Positions 1-14,635 of a DNA stretch of 64,000 bases are shown here, in pieces. This stretch comes from Pyxicephalus adspersus. Taxonomy: Eukaryota; Chordata; Amphibia; Anura; Pyxicephalidae. The position numbers and the translations under genes are program-made. The notes beneath the pieces were generated by a model that searched no databases, was not told where the DNA came from, and saw only the letters and a program-made list of their open reading frames with translations. The stretch covers positions 63,385,895-63,449,894 of the forward strand of contig NC_092861.1 of NCBI RefSeq assembly GCF_032062135.1, read 5' to 3'. How positions within the stretch are numbered: the stretch's first letter is position 1; the number at the start of each line of letters is the position of its first letter.

Positions 1-1290
1 GCCATGCACTGTGTGGTATTGCAACCTATTTAGTCTCTACATGTAAGAGCACACGAATATATTTCATATCTTATTAATAGTACCAAAACATTATTCTTCT
101 GAAAATACTAGCCGTTTGGCCATCTCTGGCCTCAGTACATGCAATGATTTACTAACCCAAATTAAGCAAATAGGTAGTGAACTTAGATGAGAGTGCTGAT
201 CTGCATAGTTTTATCAAGCTAATGATTAAAGTATTTAGGCCTCTGGCTCAATATCAATCAATATACAGAAAACTAGTATTTTCAAAAGCGGACTTTGGTT
301 AGAACAGCCTACATATTTCCTCATTCATTTCCTTTTAACCTCCCTGTTTTCACTTAACCTAGCAATTATGCCACAGACTAGTTACCTAAGCTTTAAGAAT
401 TAATGTACAGTATGTAGTCATCCTGGCAGACATGTCTGTTGCCTCAGGACGACTTGCATTATACACGGATACCTTTGCATTAGCTTGCATAACTGCCTGT
501 TAATTAAATTTAGGAGTTCCCCAAGGAGTGAAACATTTTTTTTTTTTTTTAGCAGGTTAGCTCTGAAATATAATAGAAACCTAAACAGTTTACAGCTGTT
601 TCTTTCCCATCAATTTCACACATTATAAAGGTATCACTGAGCATGTAAAATGAGAGATTTAAAACATTAGCGCAGCACACATCTACAAGCCATAATAAGT
701 TAAGCTACCATTTATTTTCGATGCCACACGAACACCACTACAGGCAACCACTCCACTACTAATCAATGCTTTTAGAAACATTTAATCAGTTTTTATTAAA
801 AAGTATAAGCTTTTGTAAGCATCTATATTGGTTTCCACATTAAAGATCTAGTCTCAGATGACTAAAATGTTCCAATTCTTGTTTATGCATCTCACATAAC
901 AGACCTTTCTATGAGGAAAAAACAATAAAGATTCTATACCTAATCAAGCGCGGTGCTCACCATATTCATACCATATGTTCACTTTCATTGTTAAAGCATC
1001 TTAGGGCTCATTTCTGCCTTAAAATTGCGAATAGGTTGCCCTAAACTTAGGGGTTACAAGTAGCTTCTACTGCAACACTAACCAACAGACATACATAGGT
1101 GAATTGACAAAGCATTCTGCCATAGTGGTACTGAAGAACCACTGCTTGGTTGCATCCTTAGATACATATGCTTCTAAAAGAAACATTTAAATTAGCTAAT
1201 GCTTTAAAAAAAAAAAAAATCCAATTCTAAAAACACTTGGTTACTATATGCATACAAGCTATTTTACAAATATATTGTACAGAAAAGGAT

Positions 1291-1352
1291 TAATATTATT
1301 AAACATGATTTATATAGCACCAACATATTATGCAGCACTGTACATTAAATAA
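1291..1352 (-). repeat. L2/CR1-type LINE 3' tail, short copy
   Basis: Read on the minus strand it gives ATGTACAGTGCTGCATAATA then TGTTGGTGCTATATAAATC and a TTAATAATATTAA tail. This is the same 3' terminal module as the plus-strand copies near 10640, 16260 and 17405. It is a 5'-truncated LINE end downstream of gclc. Confidence 0.6.
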
Positions 1353-2426
1353 GGATTTTCAAAGCACTGTTAGTTTATCTAAAGAAAAAACACAAATTAC
1401 ATTGATTTTGTATTTTTATTTTTCCCAGGTCAGCAAGGTACCAGCTATGCATTTCAATGCAAATTAAAACAATACTACACAAAACTGAAAGTCTTAAGAC
1501 AAAGTATGTCAGAGGTCAATTTCTTATATGCATCAATAATCACAATGCACATTTATTTTTAATGGTTAATGCTTGGCTTTTCATATGCCTTCAGATATAT
1601 CCACGTACATCTGGGTATCATCTAGAACGAGTGCAGAATTACAAGCAATATTTATGAGTTATAAGACATCACATAAATCAGACTAATCCATGTTAAAAGA
1701 GAAATAACATTGTCCAGATAAGGCCAGTGATATTTTCTACAGGACATATTAAGATTTGTGGAATCAAGCAAACACTACTGCAAGATTTAGTAGTAGTAAA
1801 AAGTCACAGTTTATGTTTAATAGACTGGAAATTGAAAGGCATTAAAAATTTAATTATAAATGATCTAAGCAGCTTTGTCCTAAATCAGGCAGTGCATATG
1901 ACCAAGGAATCCATACTGTGGGAATAAAATACTTTACCATTGCATGGAATGCAGATCTCCTATCAAATCCCCTCCCTCCCCCTTGAGCATTGCCAGTCCA
2001 GCACCAGGCAAAGTGCTGATTTCAGCACAGTTGTCCTACAGTTGACTGATTATTTTGGGCATAAGACTAAGAAAGTGACAAGTCTGTGCAATTTTGTGTG
2101 CATGCTCTAGTAAAGAGATCAAGTATATGGTTTGTCAAGGCATTAGTAACCAATTCAATGCTTACAAAATACATTCAATTAAAAAAAAATAAAAAAAATA
2201 AACTAGAACAGAAACAAACAAAAGGGATTAAAATGTTTGATTATTAAATACTACTATTGATACCATACTGCAGGAAATGCTGGACCAAAATATTCTTTCC
2301 CACTGTATACATAAAAATGCCAGTTGCTTTCACAGTAACATTATACACTGGTTTTTCAATACATTGTTAGTCATAAAAATATTTTACTATTTACATATAC
2401 ACTCTATAAAGGTTATTAGTTATATA

Positions 2427-2432
2427 TTTATT
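2427..2432 (-). terminator. Candidate polyadenylation signal AATAAA for gclc
   Basis: This is the first AATAAA on the gene strand after the gclc stop, 119 nt downstream. In DNA this AT-rich the hexamer occurs often by chance and other copies lie further downstream, so it is only a candidate. Confidence 0.3.
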
Positions 2433-2550
2433 AAGGAAGTTACCACTGGATAAAAGCTCATTGGCCCATACTTGTGTGCAGTGTTACTGTTTGGTCATCA
2501 TACCAATAAAATGCAGTTCAACTGACAAAACACTACACCTATAGAACACA

Positions 2551-5500
2551 TCATACAATTGTCTTGCTTCCACTAGGCTTTGTTTTGGAAGTTGTAAAAC
2601 CAACCAACTCTGGACAACTAATTTGTCCATTTGCTATCTGGTTACATTTAACAAGCAAGTCATAGTTCATTTTGTCTGTTATCACACTGTCATGCTTATA
2701 GTCTGGATGGTTTGATACAAATTCTCTCATCCATCGAGCAACTGTCATCAGTTCACCTAAAAATAAAAAAAAATTAAAAAATTAGAATATGCGGTGTAGA
2801 AAAAACAAAAAACAAAACAAAAAACACATAATTACAGAAACACTTGCAACAGCTTTATAAAAATAGTAGTGAAATAGTACCGGGGAAAAACAAAAACAGA
2901 CACACACAATGTTACTACAGAACCATTTCCTGAACACTGCCACACTAGACTTCCTATGTTAGTAAACCAGATTATACCATAAACTACCGATATGCATACT
3001 TATTGTAGTTTAATGACTAATCAATCCCACATGTAAATCAAAACCCTATTTTTCAGTAGGTTTGGCATCATTCTTCACTATACACAGCATACCTAAAGCT
3101 ATAATCTGGGGAACGGAGGGGGAATTTAGGAGTTGATCATCAAAACATTACAAAAACAATTATAGGTTTTACAAAGATTGCCAGCTTCCTCTTGCACAAT
3201 ATAGCAGTAAATACCCAATTATTTTCTAGCAGAGACTTGTAAATTGATGTTGAAAGAGTTTCATTGGGGTTTTTCACACTAGGTTAGGCAGCTGTAGAAT
3301 ATTGGTTGACCCCACAAATATGGTGAAAAGGCAAACAAATGTATTTAACATTGTTTTACCTAATCCCATGATTTGGGGAGGGGGGGGGTGTATAATTTAG
3401 GACCAGTAGTTCTTCATTGCAAAGATAACATGTCTGTTCACACTTCAGAATGTTGGATAGCAGAGGGGTTGACAATGCTAAGTTACCACCTTGATATAAC
3501 CAATAGATGTTAGCCAGCCATGCTTGTGCCTTCAACTGGCTATTAGAAATAAGAAGGCTTCTTCTCAAAAGGCACCAGACAACACTGCGGGCAGTCCCTT
3601 GCTACTCTGACTGCAACAGAAGTGCCATTACTGGAGGGATCTCTAGGTAAGACATTTGCAAGTGATTTCCAAAAGACATTACAAAGCATACAATGGGGTA
3701 TTAGTGGCTTTAAAACTATCTCTAGTCTAACCTTTTTCATTATTTATTATAGCTAGCTTGTAAATCAATTAAACATTATTGTCTTACCTGAAGCTCTTTT
3801 CTTGATAAGTTTAAGGTAGTTTAATATGGTGCAGCGTGTGTCCACATCTACCTCCATGTTTTCTAGGTAAGAATTAAGTATGGGAAGCAAACCTGGAAAA
3901 ACCCCTTCCTTCAAAAAAGGAAAACAAGAAAACCTGTTCATTTATTTTATTTTCTCACATTCTTATACAAACAATAAGTTCAAATGGTAAGTAAGGTGTT
4001 CTCACCTTTCCATTGATTATAGTATCAATGCTCATGAGGGTATATTCTTCGTGTTCAGGTTCTGTACCATTAAGCGCTGTATAACAGCCGTCAACAGCAG
4101 CAATACCGGCTGCAAAAATAGAGGAAGGTTGTGAAATTATATCCCAGTTTTTGATTGCTTCACTTCATGATTTGTGTCCAGCCATTTTGTAGCATGTCTA
4201 CCAATAAAAAAACTGACCAAACATAGGTTTCAAAGCCTCGTGGCTCTAGGCTATTGCTCATCATTCTGGTTTTGAAATGTATGAAACAAAAAACGATCCC
4301 AAAATAATGCCCATCCCCTTGACATAAGTGGCTGCAAAACTGGTTGATACAGGCTTGGTTACATCGGAAAAACGACCTCCTCACATATCCAAAAAAATGT
4401 AATCATTCATCTAATGGATGGCTGAAAACCTGCCAAACGGGACCTCAATGCAGAATAGATCTACTACTACCAATTTTTTTTATGCTTCTACATTCAGACA
4501 ATCAAGTTGTTTATTTCACAAGCTTCTAGTCAGTTAACATAAGGTACAAGCCTTAATCTGGTTACTAGGCTTCCTGCTCAGAACAGCAACAGCCTCAAAA
4601 TTTGATGAGGGAGTGATCTGACAGTCAACATTTGATCTGAGGTCTGAATGAGGAATCTGTAGGGTTATGCACAGAGATCTGGATTGGGAATCAGCGACCC
4701 TCTGAATATTCCAGAGAATTTGCCACATCTGGGAAAACCTTTGCCTCAGGGCCAAACATCTAACATTAATAAACAGCTACAAAGTAACCTTTCTAAAACC
4801 CTGTGTAAAATAAAGAGACCATATTCAATGAAATTTATATTTTAAGATTCTAAGTACTTGTTATTGACATTTACTGCCCTGCCACCCCTATCCTGTTCTT
4901 GCTTTAACCAGCACCACTATAATGGATTTTAAACTAGTTGGATCAGAGTGATCCTGCAAGCACAGATGACTGAATAGAAAGCCAGTATTAACATATTATA
5001 TGAAGTACCTTTACAAATATCCTTTTTAAAGTAAAACATTCCCTGACGCACAGCATCACGTTTCTGGGCCACTTTCATGTTTTCATCAACCTGCAAAACA
5101 TTTAATACAAGTACAATAGAAATATAGGTGTAATTTTATTTGGATGATGCAAAACATGGGTCATCATTAACCATACTTTCCTGCTTTGTGAATCAAAAAC
5201 CTAGAACAAGTATGTAGACTGAAATGTTAGGGTATCAGATATGCACAAAGTTTTCCTAAGAAGTCTGAGAAGCATAAGGATAACAGCTCTGAACACCACA
5301 CTTAATGATCCCTCTAAAATGCGTTTTTTTAATTAAAATAATGTATAGTTAATAAGTATTGTTTAGGTGTTCATATCATTTAGTACTTCAGTTATCTGTG
5401 GTAGGAAATGCTGTGAATGTTCAGCATTTAAACAAAGTCATTGTCTGGAATAATCAAGTGTATTAGTCCTATTCTGTAAAGAGTTTGTGGACATACTCTA

Positions 5501-8500
5501 CACATTAAACCCCCTAGTGATATTCCCGAGTGTGACTCGGGGTGGGATTTACCTGCAGAAATCAATATTCCTGAGTCACACTTGGGGTAGCAGAAAATCG
5601 CCACTTACCTACACCCCGATCTATTGCTGGCAGGCTTCTGCATTAACACTTCCGGGTCACGGGGCCAGCGTTGGTACGTTCGAGGGGTGTGGCCTGACGG
5701 GAAATTTAAAAGCAGATTACAATGTAATCTGCTTTTAAATGCTTTTTACAGTGAAATACAGCACATAATACATTAAAAATGTACAAGTACATCTAGTAAT
5801 GTATAAATCATCATTGCTCAGATTTACATTTTGCCCACTATTAGCCCTGACCTTGATCTGACCCGTGTTGAACTTTTGGTGGCTTATTTGATATTTTCTT
5901 TAATGTATCATGATTCCTTTCTGCTTTCCTGATTGCTTACTGGAGACTTGACCACATGGCATCCAAAAGGCATCTCGCCGGCACAAGCCCCGTTTTTGAA
6001 GAACTTTAAAGCAGCCATAGCGAATTGAAGTTACTTTTGGAATCAAGCGACAGTGAATCAGCAGGAAACTTGTCATCAGACAGCGATAGTGTATTGGGTA
6101 AGGATTCTGAACTGGAGGTCACTACTGTTCGCACTTGGCACCCTATTGACCTTGATGCTCCACACAGGAGGGTTTCAAGAGGCAGTAAGTGGGAACCTGT
6201 GACCAAGGATGACATTTGGCTGTTTTTGGGCTTGGTGATACTTCGGGGAGTTGTGAGCAAACCCATGCCGAAGTGGTACTGGTCCAAGAACAAAATACTT
6301 GCCACTCTATTCTTGCCACAGTCATGTCAGAATACAGATTTTCCCTGATCGCGAAGTACCTGCACTTCGCAAACAATGAAGAATTTGATGGGACTACCCA
6401 TCCTGCACCAAAACTCAAGAAAATTTGGGAAGTGTCTCAGATGATTCTACAAAATTTCCAGCAAACCTATGTGCCAGAAAGAGATGTCAGCATTGACAAA
6501 AGTCCAATGGCTTACAAGAGGAGGCTCAGCTGTGTGCAGTACACTGCATCAAAGAGGGCACGATTTGGCGTGAAAACGTATCATCATCTGGAATACAGTA
6601 CTGTAAACTGAAAAGGGGACAGTGATGAAGCCACAGGTGGTGATTAATTACAACAACACCATGGGAGGTGTTGACAGAGCTGACCAAGCCATTCTACCCA
6701 GCGATGAGAAAACAGCAAATGAAAAAAAAAAAAAAAAAAAACATTTTCACATCTTGTTGAGTGATGTCTATGGAATGCCTACATTATTTACAAAAATAAA
6801 AAGAATGACAGGTCTGTAAGTCATTCTAACTTCATTTGGAAGGTCTCCACCAAACACCATCAGTGGCTATGAATAGACCTGGACGTTGTACTGTTGCCGT
6901 TGTCAACCCAGAACGCCTGACCGGTCGTCACTTCACTGAATATATCCCACCAACCCAGAAAAAGGCGGCACCTACAAGGATGTGCATGGTTTGCTGCTCA
7001 AAGACCGATGACAGAGGAAGGAAGAAACGCAAGGAAATCAGGTTCTACTGTCCTGACTGTGATGTTGGACTTTGTGCAGCACCCTGCTTCAAAATCTACC
7101 ACACTGGGGATGTCTACTAGAAATGTAATTATTTTTTTTTTCTAAAATCTACATTTAATTTATATTTTTATTTATTAATAATATTGCACCCTTCTTTGTA
7201 CAGATTTCAGTTACAATTTTTTGATAAATGACATTATTGTGGTCTATTATTTCATTATTTTTTATAATTATTTTGTTATATTGTATGATTATATTATAAT
7301 AAATTAATATAATTATCATAACCAGGAGTGATTTCTAAGAATTACAGGCCCACAATAGTAAACAACAAAATTCCATGCAAAAAAATTGTTCCACTTTTTG
7401 CACAGAAATTCTGACATAAGACCGCTAGGGGGGTTAAAAGCCAGCCTCAGTCACCATATGACGCCAGAGAAAATACTGAAAGAAACCTCTATATGGGCAC
7501 AGCTAAACTGTATGACAAAAGTTCAACAATATTCTTGGCTAAAGTGTAAAAATCAGACCTATGAAGTGTTTGTACCTTTGACAATGGAATAAGAAAGTCC
7601 AACTTGTAAGAAAGAATAACTCTGGTCAGCAACACCACAAAGACTACATAGGCAGAGTTTTCAAAGTCTGTTAGCTGGACCTAAAAATAAGCAAAATTTT
7701 TACATTAGATGTATAAACACAAACTTGCTTGAAAGTGATCTATAAAGTAGCAAAAAGAACAAAAAACAAAACAATACAGGGAGTATACAAACCTCCATTG
7801 GACGAAACTCTACTCTCCACCCTATATCAGAGTTCGGTGGAGGAGGCTTAAACCGCATTGTCTGCCAGTTGGTTGATTGGATATTCTGTGAATAAAATAA
7901 ATGCAAAGCATCCATCAGTTGGGAAAGACGGATTTACATAATACAGCATGCTACTTGCTTTTCTTGGGTTATGTAATCATAAACCTGCCAAATACAGAGT
8001 GCCTGGCTTCCATCCAGATTACAGAAAGTTAATCCATTCTTTTCATAGCTTTAGGTGTTAGGAGGGGGGGAATAAAAGATGAATTATGATCACCATTAAA
8101 CAAACAACACTGTCTGAAGTGGATTTTCAGTTTCTATGGATCTGGATTATACACCTAGGTTGCTAATACCACCATCACATTAACAATATGCATTGCATTG
8201 GCAACAATTCATGTACTGGGAGTCAGCAATATTAGAAATTCATTTTGTCTGAAGTCGCCACTGAATTAAAGGATGGAGAGCAGTGATAGTGCTGATATCA
8301 CATATCTGAAGATCATTGACCAGAAAGATAGCACAATGTGCTCTGTGTACACAGCTTGATTGGAGGATGGGAAGAGACCTTATGCATTTCACTTACTTTA
8401 GAAAGCTGAGGGAGAAATTATACTCTAAGGTTATACTTTTAGGACAAATATTATTTTATGTAAAGATAACCTTTATCTACTCCAAACCAAGTTATAAATA

Positions 8501-11500
8501 AATAATAAATTAGTCATTAGTAATAATATTTTTTAGAACAAAATGTAAAAACGCCCACTACTGCTGTAAAAAAAAACTTGTGTTCCAAATTACACTCCAG
8601 GCTGTCTGTCAAAAGACCGTACTTACAATGGTCAAAGCAAGGGAGATCTGCAATCCGGTCATTTTACCAACTGCCACATACATACCTACTATACTATTCT
8701 CAGAATGTTCTTGAAAGCACAAAAAAAATAGCAATATATATTGCTATATTGAAAGTAAATGAAACAATATCAGCCAAGAACAAACCTCAAAATGGTCTGA
8801 TTCATTTGCATCATCCAAATGTATCTTCTCTTCAAACAATGTCAAAGGATCTCTGATGAAGAGATGAGCAATATGTTGGGCCAAGGGATGGTCAATTCCT
8901 AAAGCAGAATAAAATAAGGCCATTGAAGAAATGCAGATTTGTTGATACAGAGCACAAAAATAAAAGAAAACAAAAAAAGAAAATAAATAAAAACCACACA
9001 CACACACAAATGGAATAGTAGACACCTATGTTCTGCAGTTGCCAGGGCTTTATAGCAAAGACTTGATTAGCAGAAACCAGACAGGTAAAGCACACCTTAC
9101 ATTTAGGAATGCCCCCAACACACTTCTCCTTGTATGTGGTTTAACTTAAAGTTGGCATATTAAAGCCAAGGAAGCTAAAAGTCAAACTACAGTCTGACAT
9201 ATGGTCCATCAATAAAAATATCAACAACACATCATCATGGATATAAACAATTGCACAATTCAGTCCATGAATGTATTGCATTCAAAGGCAACAAAAGTTA
9301 ATAAAACAGTCAGCATCTGGAGTTCCCACAAACTAGATGCAAGGTGCAATGGAAGCTTATGCGCTATAAAACGATTACAGCAGGCTAGCAGGATAGGACC
9401 TCAGTATGAGGATATGTAATAGAGAAAACGAAAAACAAGGAGGACAGTGACAACGTATTTATGCTATGTCAAGGCTCTGAGTGGGTGTATAATAGGTGCA
9501 AAGTCATTACTTTACACTTTCTCACAGGTAAAAAATTGTTTTCCCTATACTAGCATAGCAAAGGTCTAATCACACACGGAGCATATGACCTGTATGGACT
9601 CTCACACATGACCTTTTCCTCATTCATACAAAAGGAACAAAGTACTTGATATAATACCACTTTAGTGAATGTGCCAAAATAAATAAAAGTGTGACAGTGC
9701 CAATATCTCTACAAGGTTAGAAGGACACATACCATTAGCAGATAAGACATTGAGCTGGCATTTATTATAGAAACAACCATCCAACGCAAAAAAAGCATGA
9801 AAACCTACCTTCTCTTGTTAGATGGCTATAGATTTCCTTATCTATAGTCAAATCAATGTCATTGTACTTTTCACCACAGGTAGACAGATAACTGTCTATA
9901 GAGTCGTATCGAGATTTATCAATTCTGTACTTGTTATTCTTCAGAGGCTACAAGGAACAAAAAGAACATCATTTATACTGCCAAGTTGCAAAGAAAAGCA
10001 TACATGCATAATTGGCATTTATGGTATACCTCCAGGCCTCTTTCTTCTTTTGTTCGATCATCTACAGAGGCAGAAATAACACCCCATCGACAGTCAATGT
10101 CGGACACATACCCTCTGTAAAAAGGAGCTGCTGCACTCAGGGCCATCTAAGAGGAAGCAAAATTGATTTTTAATCTTCTATGTAAAAAAGTTTCTTAATT
10201 CAACGTCTTTGGTCAATGCACTCAATAATTTGGAGTTAAGTAAAACAATTCTGTACACAGTTCTTGTCCCACTTACCTTTCTGACCTGGAAAAAAGAAAA
10301 ATACTCCCCTAGCCGTTTTCTTCGTATCTCCAATGACATAAAACTGACTTCCTCACTCATAACGCCATCACACGCATGGCTACAAGACTTTTCTGGAGCT
10401 GTCCCAAATCTCTGGAATAGTCCTATTCGGCTTGCTCCTACTTTCTGCTCTTTTAAAAGAGCACTAAAACTCCATTTTGTCAAACTTGCCTACCCATCTT
10501 CTTTTGTCTTTGAAACGTCATTACTTCCCTCCACTACATTTCTTCCCTCCTATTGTGTGTTACTTCCCCCACCTTCTAGATTGTAAGCTCTTTAGAGCAG
10601 GGTCCTCTCCTCCTGTGTCACTGTCTGTATTCGTCTGTCATTTGCAACCGCTATTTTATGTACAGCATTGTGTAATATGTTGGCGCTATAAATCCTGTTT
10701 TTTTTTTTTTTTAAGTTTAATAATATATTGTGGTCCCCAGCAGTGAAGTTGACATTGCCCACTAATAAGAGATCACAGTATAGTTGTCCTTTGACTTTAG
10801 AGGGTTGTCAGACATACAAGCATCATTGAATATTTGGGTGATTCTTCGGGCAAATCCCTATATAAAATTTTATGCACAGGAGTGCATGACCCTGCCAGAA
10901 CCTGCTTACTAAGGGAGAGTAAGCAGGAATCTAGAGATGTTGCTTAGCTAGTCAGAGCAGACAGGAGCCAGACTTGGCAGCTGACATATCTCTGTGTTCT
11001 TGCCATCCCAGTAAAAAAACTGGACATTTCTATTCAAGATATTCTGACAGGTTATAGATAAATACATCAATCTTACCACAATTGGGCATATAGTGGCCAG
11101 CTGGTCATACAGGTATCTTGCTTCAGCAATGCTACAAGCCTGAAAAGTGACCTAATGGATGGAGAAATATAAAAGTATAATCATCAATTAGGCAGGAAAA
11201 CTGGGGTGCGAGCATGTTTTACTGATTGTGTGTAAATGCTGTATTACACACCTGGAGGCAACAGTTGCCCATCCCAAACCCCATGGCATCCATGTAGATG
11301 TGATCAGGCAGTGCTGCTTTTGCATCATCACCAATAGCATTTGGGAATTTTTCAATAAATGGAGAAGGAGTATTCTTATCTTTAAAAACTACACAGAACA
11401 AAAATATATGAAGAGTTGTCAGTTGTCATCATTACATAGGCAGTCCCTTTATAAATAATCAGATGCACTCACTTGGAACATTAATAGCCACTTTTTCTCC

Positions 11501-14500
11501 ACGCCTGTGCCGAATATTCCTTGTCAAGGTACTATGAGGGGAAAAAAAAAATTACTCTTTTTGTGGCATGACATAACTGGTCTCCAAAGAGTAATTTACA
11601 CCTGACTCCTATTTCTGAAAGCATTTAACCCTTCTGAAGCCCTTGGATTAGGTTTTTGAGAGATTTAGGCAACGCTCTAAAATACCTCAATGTGACAGAC
11701 AATCCATCTTGTTCTAATTTACAATTTAAAAAGTGTGTATTCAGAGGCTGTGCAGCTTACAATTAAAGAAATTATCGTCTAAACATTTTAGATTGCTTTG
11801 GATGCAAACAAACGCACCTAAATCGAGGATGTTTGTTGATGGCTTCATCTGGAAAGAAAAGTGACCTAGATGCTCCCTTCTCCACTGGGGTGGGTGAAAA
11901 CTCTGGAAATGTAAATCCAGGACATCCCAATCTACAAAACACCAATATCCTAGATGTTAGTAACACATCATAAGCACAGTAAAATGGTTTAAAAAAAAAA
12001 AAGGCTCTCATGGAGTTAAAACATAGCAGATGTCAATATGGATACCTTGGAAAAGAAGTGACAGTGATTATTGACTGGTTGTTTGGTAAAAGTGATGAGG
12101 CTTCTTGACGACGTTTCCGCATATTGTCTTCCACGGTGTTAAATTCTGCCATTATACCTCCATAGGGCTGTCCTGGTGTACCTTCAATCATGTAACTGCC
12201 ATATTCCGGTCTCCAGAGCGTTGGGTGACTATTAGGATATGGGTATAGCAAAGTTACTAAAGAACTGCATTTCACACTACATATCAAAATGAAAACAATA
12301 AACATAGTTTAGACTGCAGCAGATAATCATTTTCTGGCTGCTATATAGGTCTAATGGTTTTATTGTCCTTTGATTCACCAACATAGAATATTAAGCTAAT
12401 GAAGTCAAAACTCATGATAAGCTTTTTTGCCAGTCAAAAGTACAATTAGATTAGCATGTTAGACAAAGAACTAAGAATTCTTGCTTTATGTCACCAAAGT
12501 AAGAAGCACTAATATTTAGAGATTGTGCTAGCTGTCCATTATGGCTCATCACATTATGGCTACAGGGGACATTTCATTAAAACTCAATAGCATTCTAGTT
12601 TCTTCAGTTATATAATTTGCCTTGCATAAAACATGGTGCCACCGATCAGATACATATACCATGTGTTACATGGCCACATTGTTTAATTTGGCACTTGTAG
12701 TAATAGTACACAAACACTCCACATAAACCATGTATTTTGCTTGGCACTCAGGCTCTTTCACCTGAAATGCCTCTAAAGTCAAGAATGTGCAAGACTTATT
12801 AATTGCTTGGATACATTGTTGGCCTTTGTAAAATTACAGAGTAGGACTACACTTTTATAAATAAATTGTTGTAGGGATAAGAGTAAAATAGAAGCTACCA
12901 AATACATATATGCTTATGAGCCTTTATGATGGAAAACAATTAGCATAGTTTTTCATAAAGAACATTAAATTAGGTTTATTTGATGCCATGCTAAGTCACT
13001 ATGTAGAACAACACATTTTTGTCACTAGTATATTCAGTATAAAGCTGTCCTCTGATCTGAGAGGGCAGTGAATTGTGCAAATATATTGTTAGCAGTGCAC
13101 ACAGGCCCACTTTGTCTAAAAATCATTGCAAATACATTTTTACAGAGGTTGGTAGGGTTAACATCAATAGGATAAGGACTAATAATGGGAAACAGACCAA
13201 CAAGGGTTCAAATAAAAAAGGGAAACAACACACTATGTATTACATGGAAGTAAATACACACACACTATCAGTGTTACCTACTAAACCCACTAGCAAACCA
13301 TCAACCAGCCCTGACAATATAGAGAAGGTAAATACACACCAAGAGTACTTAAAACTGTATATGAAAGCATGTCTAAAACATGGATTCAATCAATATTATC
13401 CATAACTTTAAAATAAAAACTATTCTCTGGTAAATATGAAATTCTGTACATGAATATTTTGGTTTTATTTGTAACCAGCAGATGGATCATTCTTACAGAT
13501 AAAGAGGATTGCCAGCAAACCTCAAACAAGGTAAAAGTTACTTTATTTTTCAATTCTAAAAAAAAACAAAAAAAACATTTTTTTTTTACTTGTTATGCAG
13601 CTAGGCATAATTTTAATAATGTTTTTTGTACTGAAAAAGCTGCTTGTGTTGGCAACACACTGGAGAGCCAGACTGCTGCACTAACAAAATAGCCCACACA
13701 CTACCCATACAATATTCCAATCCCAAAATGTATACAATAATTTTTCATACAGCCATTTCTCTTCCCACTTTATCATAAATTAAACATTTTAACAGGAGTT
13801 GGAAGCAAAGCAGACAAAGAAGTAACATCTCCAAGTTTCAGCTACTGAGCCCCATAAACAACTTTTCTTATAGCCTGGAAATTATGTAAAATGAGAGTAG
13901 GGTTTGATCTGCTTCATATATATATATTTCATATTTACTTGACAACTTAAAATTACAGATGTGTGGTATATCAACTGGGCATCATTTCAGGCATCAGATA
14001 AACATTCTCAAACAAGAGATAGAGCACGAAGATCACGTACTTTGGGTTTATTTTTTCACCTCTGTCTTGAAGAGTTTCAAGCATGTCTTCACCTTTAAGT
14101 ACCAAACGAACCTTTTGATTTTCATGATCAAAGTTGACCAACATGTACTCCACCTGAAGGAAAAATCAAGCTGGTCAAGTTTTAAGAAAAAAATAAGTCC
14201 AGTGAAATATACTCATTCACGTGTGTCCATAATATATCTCCTACAAAGCAAACAAAACGTGTACAGGACATTAAACTTCCTTACGGAGTCCAAGCTTATA
14301 CTCTTACCATCTCTTAGTAAAATATTAGGTCATTGCCTTTTTCCCACATGCATGTTACAAGAGAATAACATTTCTGCATATGCCATATTAAACCAGGAAA
14401 AGCAGAAGAGGCTTCACATTCACAAACGTGAATGCATTGCTTCATTCTTGAGCAACCCAACATGAAATTTGTGCACTACCTCAAAACTGCATAAACCAGC

Positions 14501-14579
14501 CTTCAAATGAAACTTTTATACAGGTAGTTCAATGTATTTGGAAAAGTTTACAAATTTTTAATAAAACTTGACATACTGC

Positions 14580-14635
<56 letters not shown>

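Larger units (their letters stand above)
1..2550 (-). other. gclc 3' UTR and downstream flank
   Basis: This stretch follows the gclc stop codon on the minus strand. It is AT-rich, with A/T homopolymers and no credible coding sequence. The first AATAAA on the gene strand is at 2427-2432, about 120 nt after the stop. Further tttatt matches on the plus strand lie near 1550, 1414, 790 and 711. Mammalian GCLC has a 3' UTR well over 1 kb, so one of the distal sites may be used. The real cleavage site cannot be fixed from sequence. Confidence 0.5.

Noticed and set aside
13959..14465. 168-codon plus-strand open frame
   Set aside because: It lies antisense to gclc exon 2 and its flanks, shows no domain, and its coding-looking part comes from the opposite strand.
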